A DNA stretch of 64,000 bases from Actomonas aquatica. Its GTDB lineage: Bacteria > Verrucomicrobiota > Verrucomicrobiia > Opitutales > Opitutaceae. The notes below the pieces were generated by a model. It saw only the letters and a program-made list of their open reading frames with translations. It ran no database searches and was not told where the DNA came from. Below are positions 1-8,091 of this stretch, piece by piece. The translations under genes and the position numbers were made by a program. The stretch is from NCBI RefSeq assembly GCF_019679435.2, contig NZ_CP139781.1, positions 4,646,001 to 4,710,000 on the forward strand. Reading direction: 5' to 3'. The first letter of the stretch is position 1, and the number at the start of each line of letters is the position of its first letter.

Positions 1-2246
1 GGCGGGAGGTTGGTGAAGGTGCGTTCGCCGGAGTTGTTGACCTCTTCAACGCCGCCGACGAAGCCGATCAGGCTGGAGGTGTGCAGGCGGTCCTCCTCGC
101 CGGCGAGGGCGGGGGTGCCGAAGTGGAAGCGCAGGGAATTGTCGTCGGGCGCGATGCGCAGGCGGCCGTTGAAGCGGTGATCGGCGAGTTGTTTGCCGTT
201 GGTGGTGACGACGCTGTGGAGCAGGGTGTGGCCGGCGGTGAGGGGTGTTGACGGGGAGGGGGACAATTTGTCGACGTTGACGCGCAGCAGGCCGTTGCGG
301 CCGCAGATCCAGAGGATCTCTTCGCCGTCGACGAGTTCGGCGGAGAGCGAATCGAGGGCGCCGATTTCGCTGAGGTCGGGCAAGGGAATGGGCGTGAATA
401 CGCCGTCGCGGGAGCGGCCGATCTGGTGGGCTTCGTTGCGAGCTGAGCGTGACTCCTCGCGGGGGCGTGCCTCCACCCAGACGCCGCCGCGGGGGGAGGG
501 GCAGATGTAGTAGGCGACGGAGCGGCCGTCGACAAAGCGGGCGCCGTAGCGAGGCTCCGGCACGAACTGATCGGTGGCGGCGTCGTGCCGGAAAAACCCT
601 TCGCCGGTCATGAACAGGGGCGTGCCGTCGATGCGTCGCACGGTGGTGCGGTCGCGGTAGGTGGGGAGGCCGTTGTGCTCGTTGTAGTGGATCGGCGTGG
701 GGTCGGGCAGCGGGGCGGTGGGATCGCTGGGGCGTTCGATCTGGCTGTAGGGCAGGCGCCACAGGCCGTCGTTGTTGGAGCCGATCCAGAGGTCGCCGGA
801 GGGGTCTTCGGCCAAGCCGCCAAACTCCCCGCGCGGCTCGGGCACGGGATGGTCCTGTTCCCAGGAATCGCCGTCGCGGCGCCAGATGAAGAGGCCGGTG
901 AGATGCAGACCAAAGAGGCGGTCGGGAAAGCGGGAGTGAACGAGCAGGTTGCGGATGTTGCTCGGGCTGCGGATGGCTTCGATCTGGTCGCCCTGCACCC
1001 ACCAGATGCGTTGGAGGCCGCCGAGGATCACGCCGTCGTCCAGCGGGAAGAGGAGGTTGAGGTTGTCCTCCACCGTGACCCACGGCTGCAGTTGCGGGTT
1101 GTCGACGAGGCCCTCGCCGGGGCGCAGCACGAGGGGGCCCTGGTTGGTGGCGAGCACGGTTTCGCCATTGATGCGGGCAACGCTCTCCACGCCGTTGGCG
1201 CCGACTCCACTGGCGCGACCGTAGCGGGTGATGCCCGGGGAAAAATCGAGTCGGGAGAGGCCGTTTTCGGTGCACACCCAGACAATATTGGCGGGCATGA
1301 CGCGGATGTTGATGACGGTGCTGCTGGGCAGGACGTTGGATTCGTCGAGGAGGAGGAGCGGATTGAGGTCGGCGTCGGTGACGAGCAGGCCGCGGCCGAG
1401 GGTGCCCCAGAGCAGTCGGCCATCATCGAGGCGAGCGAGCGCCATGAGGCGGGACTGGCGGATGTAGTCGGCGACGGGAGACGAAACGAAGCGGGAGCTC
1501 TGCAGATCGGTGCGCAACACCCCGTGGCGGGTGGCGGCGCCCCACCAACCGCCGCGCCCGTCGGGCACGAGATCGGAGATGAGGGTCTCCTCTTCCGGGT
1601 CGGGCTGCCACGGCACGGTTTCCCAACCGCCGTCGGGGGTGGGCATCTGCCACCCCTCCGTGCGGCAGAGGATGAGCCGATCCCCGAAGGGCACGGCGAG
1701 GCAGATGAATTTCTCGTGCATGTCCCAGCGCAGCAGGGACCGTCCGTCCCAACGCAGCAGGTATTGGTCGGACTGAAAATAGACGCCTTCGGGCAGGGCG
1801 TGGATGGTGCGGATATCGCCGATTTGGGTGAGGTCGGCCGGCAGTTGATCGCGCAGGGAGTGAAAGCGCAGGCGTCCGTCGGGGCCGGGGCGAATCTCGC
1901 CAAACTCGTTGACGCCGCCGACCCAGATGCGGTCCTGCGCATCGATGGCGAGTCCGCGCACAAAGGCGGCGCCGGGCACGGGGATTTTGCGCCAGTTGAT
2001 CCCGTCGAACTCGAGCACCTCGCCGTGCGCGCCAAAATAGAGCAAGCCATCGGAGGTGCGGCCGGCGTCCCAGATCTGGTTGTGACCGTCGTATTCAGAT
2101 GGCAAATACTTGCGGGCGGCGGGGAAGCCGCGTTCCTCCAGCGCGACGGCGGGAGCCGTCTCTGATTGGGCCATGCTCCCGCCGGCGCCGAGTAGGAGCA
2201 GACCGACCACGCAGAAGAGGCGTTGGAGGAGGAGGCGAAGGGACAT
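1..2246 (-). CDS. Two-component-type reporter propeller sensor, C-terminus beyond window edge
   Basis: I translated this open frame by hand; it runs uninterrupted from an ATG at 2246 to base 1, about 748 codons with no stop. It opens with a signal peptide (hydrophobic core FCVVGLLLLGAGG, then SMAQS). Many short beta repeats follow, with patterns such as QDRIWVGGVNEFG, GDLWIGSNNDGLWRL and EEILWICGRNGLLRV. These are typical of the periplasmic reporter propellers of hybrid sensors. The last residues (LRFHFGTPALAGEED) look like the start of a Y_Y_Y domain. In this family a membrane helix and a kinase, cyclase or DNA-binding output usually follow; that part lies outside the window. All other long frames here are Arg/Pro or Ser/Ala-rich shadows. 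Confidence 0.85.
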   Translation of the reverse strand, partial: MSLRLLLQRLFCVVGLLLLGAGGSMAQSETAPAVALEERGFPAARKYLPSEYDGHNQIWDAGRTSDGLLYFGAHGEVLEFDGINWRKIPVPGAAFVRGLAIDAQDRIWVGGVNEFGEIRPGPDGRLRFHSLRDQLPADLTQIGDIRTIHALPEGVYFQSDQYLLRWDGRSLLRWDMHEKFICLAVPFGDRLILCRTEGWQMPTPDGGWETVPWQPDPEEETLISDLVPDGRGGWWGAATRHGVLRTDLQSSRFVSSPVADYIRQSRLMALARLDDGRLLWGTLGRGLLVTDADLNPLLLLDESNVLPSSTVINIRVMPANIVWVCTENGLSRLDFSPGITRYGRASGVGANGVESVARINGETVLATNQGPLVLRPGEGLVDNPQLQPWVTVEDNLNLLFPLDDGVILGGLQRIWWVQGDQIEAIRSPSNIRNLLVHSRFPDRLFGLHLTGLFIWRRDGDSWEQDHPVPEPRGEFGGLAEDPSGDLWIGSNNDGLWRLPYSQIERPSDPTAPLPDPTPIHYNEHNGLPTYRDRTTVRRIDGTPLFMTGEGFFRHDAATDQFVPEPRYGARFVDGRSVAYYICPSPRGGVWVEARPREESRSARNEAHQIGRSRDGVFTPIPLPDLSEIGALDSLSAELVDGEEILWICGRNGLLRVNVDKLSPSPSTPLTAGHTLLHSVVTTNGKQLADHRFNGRLRIAPDDNSLRFHFGTPALAGEEDRLHTSSLIGFVGGVEEVNNSGERTFTNLP

Positions 2247-2389
2247 CGGGAAGCGGGAAAAGCAGTCGGAGCGGAGGTGTGGCGACAGTGTTTTGCAGGC
2301 GGACGATCGTCACGTCTTTAGATGCGACGCGCGCCGCGGGTAAAACCCGGGCGCGCTGAAAGATCGAAGAGCGTGATGGGAAAAGGGGG

Positions 2390-3445
2390 TCAGGAAAGCG
2401 GCGAGAGGTGGAAGCCAGCGGAGCAGGGCCCGTGATCGCTGGCGGCGAGGATATGGCCGGAGGCGTTGATGGCGGTGGCGGTGGAGAGGTGGAGGGTGAG
2501 TGTGGGGGAGAGCAGATCCTGCAACAGTTGCACGCCGTGAGAGGGCGTCCAACGGGCGGCGGTAAGACGGCCGGATTCGTCGCGCACGTGGCCGATGACG
2601 AGATGGGTGCCGTGAGCGGCGGTGGCGTGAAAACCCAGCTCAAAGGGGCAACCGAGATCGACGAGGCGGCCCTCGATCCAGAGGGCGGCGCATTCGAGGC
2701 CACCGGTGGTGCGCACGGCGCCGAAGACGATGCCGTCTGGCGTGATACCGTGGCCGATGGAGGCGCACTCGGCGGGGGTTTCGAGCGGCTCGAACGCGTG
2801 GTCGATCCACACCCAGGCGCGTTGGCTGGTGTGGTGGGGCGAGAGGCCCTCCACGTTAACGAGCACGGTGCCGGCGTCGTTGATAGCGACGGCGTCGGTC
2901 ATGCCGCCGCTGGGGGCATTGAGAAAGCGTGGGCGACCGGCGGGACCGATGATGAAGGCGCGGGAGATGAGCAGGGGCTCGACCGGCAGGAGGGTTTTGC
3001 CGACGACCACGCCATGAGCGTTGACGCCTTGGGCGACACTGACGGAGCCGGGCCAGTAGGTTTCGCCAAACTCTCCCAGGTGGGAAGCCCAGGCGCGCCG
3101 ATGGGAGGCCGGGCTGCCGATGGCGCCGGCGATGTGGCCTTGGGAGCTGAGGGCGTGGTGGGGCCAACCGTTTTCGGTCGGGATGGTCTGTAGGACCGGC
3201 TCACCTTCGAGGGGGTGCAGGATGCCGGTGGCGGCCCAGGAGCCGGCCTCGAAACGGGGCGGACGCACGAGGTTGCCGATGATGTCGCCGCGATCGTTGA
3301 GGGCGGTGGGGCGATAACCGTGGTCGAGCGGCGGCGTGTAAATGGGACGGACGGCGTAAGCGGGCGGCGGAGGTGCGGGGGGCGGCCGGTCCGGAAGGTC
3401 CGACGAAGCAAACGGAGCTTGGGTATTGAGCATCAACGGGCGCAT
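2390..3445 (-). CDS. HAF-repeat-like protein of unknown function
   Basis: The protein has about 351 residues if started at the ATG at 3445. An upstream in-frame extension to 3565 is Arg/Pro-rich and unlikely to be coding, and a second ATG lies at 3433. After a Pro-rich N-terminus there are repeated units of about 45 residues with patterns such as ALNDRGDIIGN, GVNAHGVVVGK, AINDAGTVLVN and AINASGHILAA. These resemble the HAF repeats of bacterial extracellular proteins, which may form a propeller. I see no convincing signal peptide, so location is uncertain. Function is unknown. Confidence 0.7.
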   Translation of the reverse strand: MRPLMLNTQAPFASSDLPDRPPPAPPPPAYAVRPIYTPPLDHGYRPTALNDRGDIIGNLVRPPRFEAGSWAATGILHPLEGEPVLQTIPTENGWPHHALSSQGHIAGAIGSPASHRRAWASHLGEFGETYWPGSVSVAQGVNAHGVVVGKTLLPVEPLLISRAFIIGPAGRPRFLNAPSGGMTDAVAINDAGTVLVNVEGLSPHHTSQRAWVWIDHAFEPLETPAECASIGHGITPDGIVFGAVRTTGGLECAALWIEGRLVDLGCPFELGFHATAAHGTHLVIGHVRDESGRLTAARWTPSHGVQLLQDLLSPTLTLHLSTATAINASGHILAASDHGPCSAGFHLSPLS

Positions 3446-3698
3446 GGCAGGCGGGGGACGACGACGGGAAAATCGGGTCAAAACCGGTGGTAGCGAAGGT
3501 CTGATTGACCAGCGGCGGGCAGCGCTTGACGAGTGGCGCGGTGGATCGCGGAGGGGGGAGGCCAATTTGAAGACAACACCCTAAAGGCGGCGAAGGCTGT
3601 GCCGAAGGGAAGGGGACCTTTGTCCGCCCGTTTGCCGCGAGCATCGGCCTGCCGATGAGCGTCTCGTTTCCCCCTTCTTGCTGAATCCCCGGATACTT

Positions 3699-4079
3699 AT
3701 GCAGCCTACCCAAACCCTCAAGATAGCCATTGTTGATGATTCCATGTTCATGCGCCGCATGGTGCGATCGGCGGTGAAGGAGTGTTTTCCCGCGGCTGAG
3801 TTGCTGGAGTATGGCGATGGCCAGGCGGCGATTGAGCAGCTGCCGGCAGAGTCGCCGGACCTGATCCTGTTGGATTTGCTGATGCCGCGGCTCAATGGGC
3901 AAGACACGCTGGCGCAGCTGCGGGCGCTGGGCGTGAAGTCGCCGATCATTGTCGTCACGGCCGATGTGCAGCAAAGCGTGCGCGACCGGGTGCGAGAGCT
4001 AGGGGCGCAGGGCTTCATTCAAAAACCCATCACCTACGAAAAGCTGAAGACGGTGCTCGGGGAGGTCATGTCTTCATGA
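3699..4079 (+). CDS. CheY-like single-domain response regulator
   Basis: This is a 126-residue stand-alone receiver. The acidic pair is in IAIVDDS (D13/D14), the phosphoacceptor is D59 in LILLDLLMP, and the conserved Lys is in IQKPI. There is no output domain, so it should act by protein contact. I chose the ATG at 3699 rather than the in-frame TTG at 3678 because MQPTQTLKIAIVDDS gives the usual receiver N-terminus. The stop overlaps the start of the next gene by 4 bp (ATGA), which implies translational coupling to the CheC-like phosphatase. The two products are probably enzyme and substrate. Confidence 0.9.
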   Translation: MQPTQTLKIAIVDDSMFMRRMVRSAVKECFPAAELLEYGDGQAAIEQLPAESPDLILLDLLMPRLNGQDTLAQLRALGVKSPIIVVTADVQQSVRDRVRELGAQGFIQKPITYEKLKTVLGEVMSS

Positions 4080-4690
4080 GTGGCGAACTCAAAACCGACG
4101 AGGTGGTCCTGGATGCCCTGCGCGAGCTGGTGAACATCGGCATGGGGCGGGCGGCGGCCTCGATTTCCGAGATCACGGCGCGGCCGATCGGGGTCGATGT
4201 GCCGGTGGTGGAGGTGCTCGAGTCGTTTGCCGGGCAACACCTGCCGGACTTGGACCAGAAGGTGGCGGTGCGCGTGACGATGCCGTTTGTCGGCGACATT
4301 CGCGGCCATGGTTTGCTGGTGCTGAGCGAAGGCGGCGCGGGGCGTTTGGTGGAACTGCTGATGGGCCACCGTCGGCTCGGGAATGTCTTCGATGAGGACG
4401 AACAGTCGGCGCTCTTGGAAGTCGGCAACATCACGCTCAACTGCGTCATCGGTCTGTTGCTCAACGAACTGCACGGTGAGGTGGAATATCAGATTCCGCA
4501 GCTGCACCTGCGCGGGTTCGACGAGACGGTGGATCTCATCTCTGATCTGCAAAATGGCGACGTGGGGGGCATGTTGATTCGCGCCGGTCTGCGGGTGGAG
4601 TCCGAAGGAATCTGTGGTTACCTCATGATGCTGATGCAGGAGGGGGATCTTGAAACCTTGCTGACCCAGGTCAGCCGTATCGCTGCCTGA
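4076..4690 (+). CDS. CheC-family phospho-aspartate phosphatase
   Basis: This 204-residue protein carries both CheC/CheX/FliY active-site signatures. One is D13-x3-E17-x2-N20 followed by P43, and the other is S111-x3-E115-x2-N118. In CheC these motifs dephosphorylate CheY-P. The gene lies between a CheY-like receiver (4 bp overlap) and a histidine kinase (5 bp gap). It therefore probably resets the receiver encoded just upstream. No methyl-accepting receptor, CheA, CheW or flagellar gene is nearby, so the module may not control motility. Confidence 0.88.
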   Translation: MSGELKTDEVVLDALRELVNIGMGRAAASISEITARPIGVDVPVVEVLESFAGQHLPDLDQKVAVRVTMPFVGDIRGHGLLVLSEGGAGRLVELLMGHRRLGNVFDEDEQSALLEVGNITLNCVIGLLLNELHGEVEYQIPQLHLRGFDETVDLISDLQNGDVGGMLIRAGLRVESEGICGYLMMLMQEGDLETLLTQVSRIAA

Positions 4691-4695
4691 GATCG

Positions 4696-6258
4696 ATGAG
4701 TGCCCCCGACGAATTTGCCGCGTTTGATACCAACCCTTCGCTCGATGCGTTGCCGCATGGTTTTGTGCGGGTGGATGAGGCCAGTCGGATCGTCGATTGG
4801 AACCAACGCATGGAGCAGTGGACGCGTAAGGCGCGGTCCGAAGTGGAAGGTCGCACGCTCGATGAAGTGTTTCCGGAGCACCCGCGCATTCTCGCGGTGA
4901 TCGGCAATGTGCGCGAGTGGCGCCAGCCGCAGGTGCTATCGCAGGCTTTCCATCATTACTTTCTGCCCATCGCGCTGCCGCCGCAGCACATCAGCGGTTT
5001 TCAAATGATGCAGCAGGAGGTGCACCTGAAGCCGCTGCGACGTCCGCAAGGGCACGTGGCGATCACGGTGTTTGACGTGACGGCGGAGGTGGTAGGCCAG
5101 GCGCACGCGCGACAACTGCGGGTGGAGCTGGAGTCGGCGCGCACGGCGTTGGCGGAGCGAGTGGAGGAACTCGATGCGTCGCTGCGCGAGGTGCGCACGC
5201 TGCGCTCCGCGCTCGATGAGCACGGGCAGGTGATCAAGTTCGATTGCGCGGGTCGGGTGACGTTTGCCAATGACAAGGTCATGGCCATCACGGGTCGCCG
5301 CAAAGAGGAGGTGGTCGGCCGTCCCTTCAGCCAGGTGTTGGGAGGGTTTCACGATGAGGCGTTTTTTGAGCGCGTGCGTGATCAGCTCGACGCGGGTCAG
5401 GTGTGGCGAGGCGACATCAAGTTTGCCACGGCGCACGGTCGACCGGCGTGGAAAAACATGACCATCGTGCCCTTCCCGGGCGTGGATGGCACGCCGGAGC
5501 AGTTTGTGGCGATCGGTCACGACATCACCGAGCATGTGGAGGCGGAGGAGGCGGTGACGGCATCGCTGGCCGAGAAGGAAATCCTGCTCAAGGAAGTGCA
5601 CCACCGGGTGAAGAACAACATGCAGATCATCTCGAGCATGTTGCAGTTGCAGAGCGGTTATTTGGAGGACCCGCAGTTTAAGGCGGTCTTCAACAACTGC
5701 CGCAGCCGGGTGCTCTCGATGGCGATGGTGCACGAGAAACTTTACCAGAGTCGCAGCCTCGCCTCGGTCGACTTCGGGCGTCACGTCGAGGACCTGTCGA
5801 GGATGTTGGCGCGGTCCTTTAGTGCGGAGCACCAACGGGTGGAGCTGAAACTGGAGGTGGAGAGTCAGATGCTCGACATCGACACCGCCATCCCAGTGGG
5901 GCTGATGCTCAATGAACTGGTCACCAACGCGGTGAAGTATGGACGTCAGGCAGACGGGAACAGTCTGGTGCGCGTCGAGTTCCGGGCGGTGGAGGACGGC
6001 GAGTTGTTGCTGGCGGTGGAGGACAGTGGTCCCGGGCTGCCGGCAGGGTTTGATTTCGCCGGCGCCAAATCGCTTGGCTTGAAGATGATCAACATCCTCG
6101 CGCGCCAGGTGCGGGCGCGGCTGCACCTGCGACCCGGTCCGGGGGCGCGCATGGAGATCCGTTTCAAAGCGCCGAAGCTCAAGGTGTCGCTACCCGAAGG
6201 AGTCGGCGGTGCGGAGGCTGCGTCCGGCACCGAGGCGGTTGCGGAACGCGTGGCCTGA
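4696..6258 (+). CDS. PAS-PAS HisKA_2/HWE-type sensor histidine kinase
   Basis: The protein has 520 residues. A first PAS-like domain spans about 15-130, a helical linker about 135-170, and a second PAS plus PAC about 170-285 (ending FVAIGHDITEHVEAEE). The HisKA_2 dimerisation helix contains VHHRVKNNMQIISSML, with the phosphoacceptor His at 302 or 303. The HATPase has the N-box LMLNELVTNAVKYG, a G1 box (VEDSGPGLP) and a G2-like LGLKMI. No membrane segment is visible, so it should be a cytosolic sensor. It is the third gene of the CheY-CheC-kinase operon and its likely phosphodonor. Confidence 0.9.
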   Translation: MSAPDEFAAFDTNPSLDALPHGFVRVDEASRIVDWNQRMEQWTRKARSEVEGRTLDEVFPEHPRILAVIGNVREWRQPQVLSQAFHHYFLPIALPPQHISGFQMMQQEVHLKPLRRPQGHVAITVFDVTAEVVGQAHARQLRVELESARTALAERVEELDASLREVRTLRSALDEHGQVIKFDCAGRVTFANDKVMAITGRRKEEVVGRPFSQVLGGFHDEAFFERVRDQLDAGQVWRGDIKFATAHGRPAWKNMTIVPFPGVDGTPEQFVAIGHDITEHVEAEEAVTASLAEKEILLKEVHHRVKNNMQIISSMLQLQSGYLEDPQFKAVFNNCRSRVLSMAMVHEKLYQSRSLASVDFGRHVEDLSRMLARSFSAEHQRVELKLEVESQMLDIDTAIPVGLMLNELVTNAVKYGRQADGNSLVRVEFRAVEDGELLLAVEDSGPGLPAGFDFAGAKSLGLKMINILARQVRARLHLRPGPGARMEIRFKAPKLKVSLPEGVGGAEAASGTEAVAERVA

Positions 6259-6272
6259 GTGGCGGGGCGTGT

Positions 6273-7823
6273 TTAGGCGGGGGGCGGCGCTTCGGGCGGA
6301 GTCTTCGCGTGGCGTTTTTGCACCAACGCGTTCACGGTGCTGAGCAGCACCTTGCCGGAAAACGGTTTGGCCAGTGAGCTGGTGGGCTGAGCTTGGCGGG
6401 GGCCTTGCCACCGTTCGTGGGCGTTGGGGTGACCACTGATGGCCAGCACCGGCAGGTCGGGGGCGATGCGACGCAGCACGTTGACCAGGATGTCTCCGGT
6501 CATGTGCGGCATGTGAATATCGGTGATGACCAGGGAGATGTGCCGGGGGTTGAAGTTGATGATGGAAAGTGCCTCCACGCCGTCGGCCGCCAGCAGCACC
6601 TCGTAGCCACGGGACCCGAGCGTCTCGCGGATAACATCGCGCACGGAGGCTTCGTCGTCGACGACCAGCACGCGGGTGCCGGGCGGAGCCGAGGTCGGCG
6701 GTGGGGACGGGGATTCGGCCGGCGGCTTGGCCTGAGGCAGGGTGGGCAGATTGACGTGGAAGCGGGTGCCTGCCCCGGGTTGGCTTTCCACCTCGATGAA
6801 ACCGCCATGTGCGGTGATGAGGCTGCGCACGGTCGAGAGCCCGAGGCCGGTGCCGCGATCGCTGGGTTTGGTGGTGAAGAACGGGGTCCACATCTGCTCC
6901 AGTTGGGCGGGGGTCATGCCGATCCCGGTATCCGCAATGGTGATACGGAGCCATTGCGCGCGGTTGACGGCGACGGGCGTATGGGGCGGGGGCTCCTGGA
7001 GCAGGAAGGTCTCGACGGAAAAGGTGAGGTTGCCGCCTTCCGGCATCGCATCGCGGGCGTTGATCGCGAGGTTGAGCAGGAGTTGGTGCAGCTGGCTGGG
7101 GTCGGCCTGCACGGCGGGCAGTCCCGGCGGGCAGTTGCACACGAGATTGATCGTGCGGGGGAAGGTTTCCTCCACGACCAACATGAGCTCGCGGAGGATG
7201 AGGCGGATTTCGACCGGACCGCGGCTCTCGTCGTGCGCCTGAGCGAACTGCAAAATCTGGCGCACGATGCGTGCGCCGCGTTCGGCCGAGCCTTGGAGCA
7301 CCTGGATGAGACGGCGGTGGGATTCCTCCTGGGCCAGAGGCTCAAGGAGGGAGCCGGCGATGAGGATGGGCGAGAGAATGTTGTTGAGATCGTGGGCGAT
7401 GCCGGCGGCGAGCAGGCCGAGGTTTTCCAAGCGTTGGGCCTCCACGATCTGGGTTTCGCGCAGGCGACGCATGGTGATGTCGATGATCACGCCCGACCAG
7501 GTGTCGTCGCTCTGGCCGGGGGTCTCGCGAATCTCAACCCAGAGGGGCATGGCATTTTCGGCAATCAGCTCCAGCTCGACGGGTAGGTCAGACTCGCCAC
7601 GGCTGGAATTCGTAACGAGGTCCTCCCAGTGGGCGAGGCTGGCGGCACTGGCGCGGAACCAGTCCTCCAAGTTCCGGCCGATGGCGTTTGCCGGGGCACA
7701 ACCCAGGAAGCGCTCACACGCGCCGCCCACTCGGAGCAGCCGTCCCGTGGCGTCGCGCTCGTAGAGTAGGGCGGGGCTGTCGGGCCAGGATGCGTTGGTC
7801 AGCGTGGAGGGGGAGTCACTCAT
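6273..7823 (-). CDS. PAS-histidine kinase with C-terminal receiver (hybrid)
   Basis: This is a 516-residue protein starting at the ATG at 7823; the frame upstream to 8114 is not typical coding and would overlap the divergent promoter region. A PAS domain covers about 12-125. The HisKA box is LAAGIAHDLNNILSPI with H144, the N-box is LLLNLAINARDAMPEGG, and the G boxes are ADTGIGM and GTGLGL. A Pro-rich linker leads to a receiver (VLVVDDEASVRDV, phospho-Asp in VITDIHMPHMTG, Lys in SLAKPF). There is no membrane segment. A kinase-linked C-terminal receiver often regulates or relays phosphate. The gene is convergent with the upstream kinase operon (14 bp gap). Confidence 0.9.
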   Translation of the reverse strand: MSDSPSTLTNASWPDSPALLYERDATGRLLRVGGACERFLGCAPANAIGRNLEDWFRASAASLAHWEDLVTNSSRGESDLPVELELIAENAMPLWVEIRETPGQSDDTWSGVIIDITMRRLRETQIVEAQRLENLGLLAAGIAHDLNNILSPILIAGSLLEPLAQEESHRRLIQVLQGSAERGARIVRQILQFAQAHDESRGPVEIRLILRELMLVVEETFPRTINLVCNCPPGLPAVQADPSQLHQLLLNLAINARDAMPEGGNLTFSVETFLLQEPPPHTPVAVNRAQWLRITIADTGIGMTPAQLEQMWTPFFTTKPSDRGTGLGLSTVRSLITAHGGFIEVESQPGAGTRFHVNLPTLPQAKPPAESPSPPPTSAPPGTRVLVVDDEASVRDVIRETLGSRGYEVLLAADGVEALSIINFNPRHISLVITDIHMPHMTGDILVNVLRRIAPDLPVLAISGHPNAHERWQGPRQAQPTSSLAKPFSGKVLLSTVNALVQKRHAKTPPEAPPPA

Positions 7824-8091
7824 ACGCAGGGCCGGGATCTTCGCCGATTCGAAGGTGCGGGGCAAGGTAAAGCTAAATGGCAAGCGATTGGCAAACAATG
7901 TGATGCGAAACGACCGAGTTTGGGGGGGGGCTATTCCCTTAGGATCGACGGTCCTTCTAAATTGAGCGGACCGGGAGGGGGTGAGGGGCAATATGCCGGG
8001 CTCGAGTCGGTCGCGGGCTTGCGCCGCACCGGGGCTGTCGTTCAGCTCCTCCTTTTCACACGTAGATTCTCGCCCGATTTCCACCCCCCAC

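Noticed and set aside
585..2165. Long plus-strand frame (526 codons) opposite the edge sensor
   Set aside because: It is Gly/Ala/Val-rich antisense of a frame with clear propeller motifs and a signal peptide; no motif of its own.
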